A stretch of DNA of 64,000 nt, from NCBI GenBank assembly GCA_021292165.1, contig CM037877.1, forward strand, positions 308,764,834 through 308,828,833, read 5' to 3'. A program made the translations under genes and the position numbers. Positions 59,640 to 64,000 of this stretch are shown in pieces. The notes under the pieces were generated by a model. That model was not told where the DNA came from, made no database searches, and saw only the letters and a program-made list of their open reading frames with translations. The stretch is from Shinisaurus crocodilurus. Taxonomy: Eukaryota; Chordata; Lepidosauria; Squamata; Shinisauridae. How positions within the stretch are numbered: position 1 is the first letter of the stretch; each line of letters starts with the position of its first letter.

Positions 59640-60660
59640 ACATGAATGTCATCAATTAAAATTGTTTAATGCAAAAAAAGTATAAATATACAAAAAAGCA
59701 TATAATGGAGACATATGTGTCAAACTGTACAATTCAAACTTGAGCATATAAAAGCTAAACACTAAAATGTGGTAACAATGTAAAAAAGACGCATATGACA
59801 ATATTACCCTTCCCCCCCGACCACACGCAGCTGTGGACAGGGAGAATTTTGCAGGTGGGGGGGAATGAGAGCGAGACCACCATGGGCGATCTCACCCAAT
59901 GAGGATTAAGGAGGGCGGAGCCCCAGGGTCGATATTAGGCCTGGCTGCCCCACCCTCTGCCTCTTTCTCTTCGCGGCTGCCTTCCTCCCTCCCTCCCTGT
60001 TTGCAGTGTAGCCTGTTCGGGGACTGAGTAGGAATTTTGGTTCATTGCCCTGATTGGGGTAACAGGCAGTGTGCTTGTTTCGCCTACTCTACACTGCAAT
60101 ACGGGGTGGTTGGGTGTTTTTTTTTGTTTTGGGTGCTCCTTAACTGTTTTGATTCATTTCGGTCGCATTTGGCTGGTAAGTGCGGGAAATAGGCAGTGGG
60201 GTAAGGCTCGGTGATCATCCAGTGGCACCTTTTAGGTGACTGGCGACAATCTGAGGCTCCCCATTGCTGAGTTCCACGTAGGACCGCCTTTGCGCCCCCG
60301 TGAGGAGGTGACACTGGGAAGGCCTCCCAGCACCACGGTTGTGGTGTAAAACTGGGGGGTGGCAAGTTACAGTGCCACCCCTCGTGTTTGGATGTTTCAC
60401 CCGCAAACAGCTCCACTGGCCAATGGCCGGTTTAGTTAGCACCCACGCTTCTTCCCTTTGCAGATATTTGATTATTCAATAAATGTGGCCCTGATTTTAC
60501 ACCGTATCTTGTGTCTTGACTCTTTATTTCCCCCTTTTAAATAGAAATTAAAACCAGAATATGTGAAACCTTAAAAACTATACATGGGCCAAGCGTGTTT
60601 CAACATCCGTCTTTGTCAGTGGCTTACAAGAAACACTTTGGCTTACTCTAATGGGAAAAT
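59640..60660 (-). mobile_element. Unclassified older repeat interrupted by the LTR-like element
   Basis: 59640-59795 (AT-rich) and 60541-60660 (AACCTTAAAAACTATACATG, GGCCAAGCGTGTTTCAACAT, CCGTCTTTGTCAGTGGC) read as two halves of one unit on the minus strand. This is judged only from continuity and style. Confidence 0.35.
59800..60536 (+). mobile_element. LTR-like element, copy B
   Basis: Same order of blocks as copy A at 53.4 kb: CGCAGCTGTGGACAGGGAGA, GAGTAGGAATTTTGG, TTTCGCCTACTC, GCTGGTAAGTGCGGG, and AATAAATGTGGCCC with AATAAA at 60478. The family assignment (LTR) is provisional. Confidence 0.5.
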
Positions 60661-61128
60661 CTTTCATTGGAGGCCGAATGACTCCATCCATGTATCTTGA
60701 AGAAATGTTCATTGTAGTAAGTAAACAGTTGCTTCTTAATATGTCCATCAGAAGATTGATTGATTTGATGTGATGTGATTTGTACCCTGGCTTTCTATAA
60801 AAACTTGGCACTCAAGGCACTGAATAGGTTAGGAATAGCTGAACAATATAGATGGAAAATAAGAATGTATCTTTCTCCTCCATTATCCTAAAGCAGTTTC
60901 AGTGCCATGTGTGAGTACTTTTTAGTTTATATGTGGTTAAGGACCATTTTTGCTTTGTCGTTATTGCACCTTTGTTCTTTAGGGGACATGATGACGTCTC
61001 CAGACATTATACAGGGCAAGGGTACACAAGAGCACAAGAAAAAGGATGAAAGCTGCAGTGCTGGACACAGAGGGGACAAGCTAGACATATAATATTGTGT
61101 AGAACACAACCTTCCCCAACCCAGTACC
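60661..61128. other. No gene or recognisable repeat seen
   Basis: Nothing diagnostic. Confidence 0.35.
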
Positions 61129-61136
61129 CTCTAGAT

Positions 61137-61271
61137 CAGTGTTCTCCAACCTTGGGTCCCCAGATGTTTGTGGCCTACAACTCCCAGCATGCCCCAGCCA
61201 GCTATGCTGGCTGGGGCATGCTGGGAGTTGTAGGCCACAAACATCTGGGGACCCAAGGTTGGAAAACACTG
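61137..61271. mobile_element. Palindromic hAT MITE, near-perfect hairpin with perfect TSD
   Basis: CAGTGTTCTCCAACCTTGGG ... CCCAAGGTTGGAAAACACTG. The TSD CTCTAGAT is perfect (61129-61136 and 61272-61279). The arms pair through GGCCTACAACTCCCAGCATG to a CCAGCTATGCTGG centre. Confidence 0.95.
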
Positions 61272-61289
61272 CTCTAGATACGTTGGACT

Positions 61290-61314
61290 ACACACACACA
61301 CACACACACACACA
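61290..61314. repeat. (CA)n microsatellite
   Basis: About 12 CA dinucleotides just beyond the MITE. Confidence 0.95.
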
Positions 61315-61547
61315 CCATACCCAGCCCAGCCCAGCTGAAAGCTGCGGCAGGAGGAGAGTTGCCCTGCTTAACAGCAGCAACTCTCCAGGCTACAGTTAAA
61401 GGCCAGGCTTGATTCTGAAATTGTGGGGGGAGCGGAATATTTATTTAATAATTTACATTGCACCCTTCTCCACGCTCCAGCCAGCTAACAACAGGGCACA
61501 ATAAGACGTTTAAAGAGAGCAGTTCCATCTAGGCTTGCCCCCTGGGG

Positions 61548-62797
61548 CAGTGGCGTAGCGTGGGTTGTCAGCACCCGGGGCAAGGCAAGTAATTTGCGCC
61601 CCCTAACCCGTGGATTTTAGCACTCGAGTCTCTTCCACTAGGTGGGCCCAAAGGCAAGACCCGGTGGCCAAGGCGAGCTGGAAGGCGGCTTCCACGGGCG
61701 CTTCGGCCCGGCGCTTCGCAGGACCCAACGGCGAAGGTCTGGGCGAAAGACGCACTTGGCACCAATCGCCGCAACCCCCGGACATTTTCTCCCCCCCCCC
61801 CAAAGGACACGACTCGGTTTGCTCCGAGCAATTAAAAAAAAAAAGGCGCTTTTGCAAATATTTAGATAAGCACAGGGACTCAGCACTAAGCCAACCAGGC
61901 AAGCGGGCCGAGGGGGGGGGGTCCTGTTTGCAACTCTCCGGGTGCCCCCTACCTAGGCAGAAGGAGGGTGCCGGGGGGGGGGGGCTCCGGGCGCCAGTGA
62001 CATGTTGGCAGGCAGCGTGCCGGGGCGCCTCCTCCGGGGCAGAGGCTCGCTCCCCGCGCAGCGTGGCGAGAAGGCCGGCGGAGGGGAGCGGGCGGGCGGG
62101 CAGCCATTTCCCAGCCACCCTCTTCGCTGCCCTATCGATTATGCAGATGGGCCGATCAATCTGCCCTCTGCTGAGCCGAGCCGGGCGTCGAGGGACTCCT
62201 GCCTGCCAGGGCGAGGCGAGGCAGGCAGCAGCCCGTCCACCCGCCGGACTCTCCGCTGCGCCGCGCCGTGCCCGCGCCGCACCGCTGAAACGCGCCCAGC
62301 CCGGGCAGCGTCGCCTCCTTCGCCGCCTGGCGGGGCGCCTTCCCCTCCTGCCCGCGTCCGGCCCGAGGCACCTGCGCGGCGAGCGACACAAAGTTTGCTG
62401 GGGGACCCGATCCAGGCGGGGGGGCCGGCCCGGGCTGGGCCGGGCCAGCCCCATGCAAAGCAGTCCGGGCGGGGCGGCAGCAAAGTTGCCACTTACGCGG
62501 CTGGCGGCGGCGTCCTCCTCCCGCCTTCCTTCCTTCCAGCAGCAGGAGGGGGAGAAGACGACGACGAGGAGGAAGGATTCCTTCCTCCTCGTCGTCGTCT
62601 TCTCCCCCTCCTGCTGCTGCAGCTCCGGCGAGGAGGTTAATCCCGGGAGGCGGCGGCGGGGCTACAGATCCCATGAAGGCTGCAGAGAGAGTGAGTGAGC
62701 CAGGCAGGGGCAGAGAGCTGCGAGTGCGAGCGCGCCCCCCCCAGATGTTGCGCCCGGTGCGGCCGGCCCCCCCTGCACCCCCCACGCTACGCCTCTG
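61548..62797. mobile_element. 1250-bp hAT element carrying a CpG-rich insert
   Basis: The termini are CAGTGGCGTAGCGTGGG and CCCACGCTACGCCTCTG. The TSD CCCTGGGG is perfect (61540-61547 and 62798-62805). The interior is strikingly GC- and CpG-rich, unlike the surrounding DNA. It lacks transposase similarity and contains an 83-bp palindrome (62537-62619). On the minus strand near 62495 there is a consensus-like splice donor context, CAGCCGCGTAAGTGG. Long frames here (362 and 283 codons) come from high GC and show no recognised domain. The interior resembles a host CpG island, but capture is inferred. Confidence 0.85.
62537..62619. repeat. 83-bp perfect palindrome (41-nt arms, 1-nt centre)
   Basis: The purine-rich arm CAGCAGCAGGAGGGGGAGAA...GGAAGGA at 62537-62577 and its exact complement at 62579-62619 are separated by one T. 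It includes GAC/GTC triplet runs. Confidence 0.93.
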
Positions 62798-62805
62798 CCC
62801 TGGGG

Positions 62806-63065
62806 AGCGAATGGTTTCTTATGGTTCCTTATGAGACCGTACGAAAATGACACATGACTTGTGCTGGTGAACATTGACAGTACTTTTATTTTTTATTTTT
62901 TTTATAGAATATGCCACCTTGGCAATGTATTAAAGTTGCTTTTTTTGCAGTCAGGGTGCATCTCACAAATAAACAAGGTTCACAAATAAGGAACCATCCC
63001 TTGAAACAAGGAATATACACGGCACGGCAAGCCTAGTTCTGTCACTTTTGAATCCAGTCCTGATC
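62806..63065. other. No gene or recognisable repeat seen
   Basis: T-rich around 62880-62950. Nothing diagnostic. Confidence 0.35.
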
Positions 63066-63260
63066 AGATACGCCTGGTGGTCAGTGGTGGTAAATGTTGC
63101 AGCGCAGGGGCTCATCATGACAGTCCTCATAGCCATACCCCCAGAGAGAGTCCAAAAATGCAGGCAGTAGCTGTGTTGATCCGTTATATACAAGCCCTAA
63201 AGAGCAACAATACATAGCATAATAATATCCAATTTATTACGAGCAACTGAAAACATTGCC
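63066..63260 (-). repeat. Unclassified repeat, possible LTR fragment, paired with 15590-15840
   Basis: It shares CATCATGACAGTCC, GAGAGTCCAAAAATGCAG and GTGTTGATCC blocks with the 15.6-kb segment at lower identity. Confidence 0.35.
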
Positions 63261-63498
63261 GGAGCTCTGCTCCCTCTGTTCTTGCTCCGTTACACCGCAA
63301 GTAACAGTTGTGCTTCCAAGGAATCTATTTGCAAATCATATTGATGAGTCCTGTGTATTCTTGCAATATCTTCATTGCCTTGGGAAATTTCAAGCTTTTT
63401 TTTTTTTTTGCATCACCTCCTTTGCACCCTTGCTGCAACATTTTAACTCTTTCCTGCATGCCAAAGCCATCTTCATTCTGTCTGCCCGGCCCTAATTT

Positions 63499-64000
63499 CA
63501 GGGATGGGGACTTGGACTCGAGGACTCGACTCGTGAGTCGGACTGAGTCCCCCCTCTGACTCGAGTCAGACTCGAGTCCCAATATTTTTAATGGGACTCG
63601 AGACTCGACTCGGGACTCGAGACCAAGGACTCGTGTTCCTCAAATGCAACATGGATAGGTTTTAGGAAGTACAGCAACTTTATTTTTAAAAATCATTTTC
63701 CTAAAATGCAACCTTTCAGACATGCCTGCCTGTTGGGGTTCCCAGCCTCCTCTGCCTGCCTGGTCTCTTCTTAACCAGTTCCACAGTTTGAATTGAATTG
63801 AATTGTCCAAGACAAAGGCCTCTGCCTGCCTGCTTTGGGGTTTCCTGTCTCCTCTGCCTGTCTGGTTATTTTGGGTTTGTCTGCCTGGTCTGTTCTTGCC
63901 AAAATCAGTTTTGAAATAAAAAGGCACACTTGTGCCTAGAATTTATTTAAGCCACACATCTGAAATAGCCTTATTTTGTTGGGGAAAACCCCCATTGATT
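63499..64000 (+). mobile_element. GAGTC-rich hAT (copy 5), runs off right edge
   Basis: It starts CAGGGATGGGGACTTGGACT. The arm is joined directly to GTGTTCCTCAAATGCAACAT, as in copy 3, so it has the same internal deletion. The opposite inner segment (GGCACACTTGTGCCTAGAAT ... CCCCATTGATT) reaches the window end. The outer TSD would start from CCTAATTT. Confidence 0.88.

Noticed and set aside
61610..62698. 362-codon plus-strand and 283-codon minus-strand ORFs in the CpG-rich hAT
   Set aside because: High GC depletes stop codons, several frames are open at once, the proteins are low-complexity Arg/Gly/Pro/Ala, and no domain is recognisable.

Overview
The window looks like a gene-poor, repeat-dense stretch of a reptile nuclear genome, most likely a squamate (lizard). 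The evidence is the mix of repeats. Low-divergence CR1, L2, L1 and an RTE-like LINE sit together with MIR-type (CORE) SINEs ending in an L2-like tail, a second tRNA-derived SINE, a 5S-rRNA-derived SINE with a CR1 tail, and many small hAT-type DNA transposons with intact 8-bp target-site duplications (TSDs). I could not identify any exon of a host gene. All recognisable protein coding belongs to transposons. The species cannot be named from sequence alone, and tuatara or another sauropsid is not strictly excluded.

Layout. 1-2 kb: the 5' end of a minus-strand CR1 LINE, with an uninterrupted ORF1 running off the left edge and a tandem array of 342-bp 5'-UTR monomers. 2-10 kb: SINEs, a hAT element rich in GAGTC pentamers, a 25-bp tandem repeat carrying octamer motifs, and a 5S-derived SINE. 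10-20 kb: mostly single-copy-looking sequence broken by an L1, an old L2, hAT MITEs (including a hAT nested in a hAT with a GC-rich insert) and two CR1 tails. 20-32 kb: two young RTE-like LINE copies, a CR1 inserted into another CR1, a larger GAGTC hAT with the hAT dimerisation domain of its transposase, L2 and old L1. 32-45 kb: a Tigger-like element, an L2 pile-up, and the longest open reading frame that matters (CR1 reverse transcriptase, 41.1-42.5 kb). 45-64 kb: L1s, a solo LTR interrupted by L1, two related LTR-like elements, palindromic hAT MITEs, and a 1.25-kb CpG-rich hAT at 61.5-62.8 kb.

The elements relate as partners. CR1 probably supplies machinery for the 5S-SINE, whose 3' tail it shares. 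L2 probably does so for the CORE-SINEs. The hAT families are mostly deletion derivatives that would need transposase in trans. Nested insertions give a relative chronology at several places. The long non-repeat stretches (about 11.0-11.7, 13.0-13.4, 17.0-20.3 and 38.5-38.9 kb) are the best places to look for host regulatory sequence, but nothing in the window proves it.

Hunt result: I see no convincing new host or defence system. The most unusual items are the CR1 monomer promoter, hAT elements carrying GC-rich segments with start-codon or splice-donor features, the three-terminus architecture of the GAGTC hAT family, and a stem with compensatory changes shared by two LTR-like elements.
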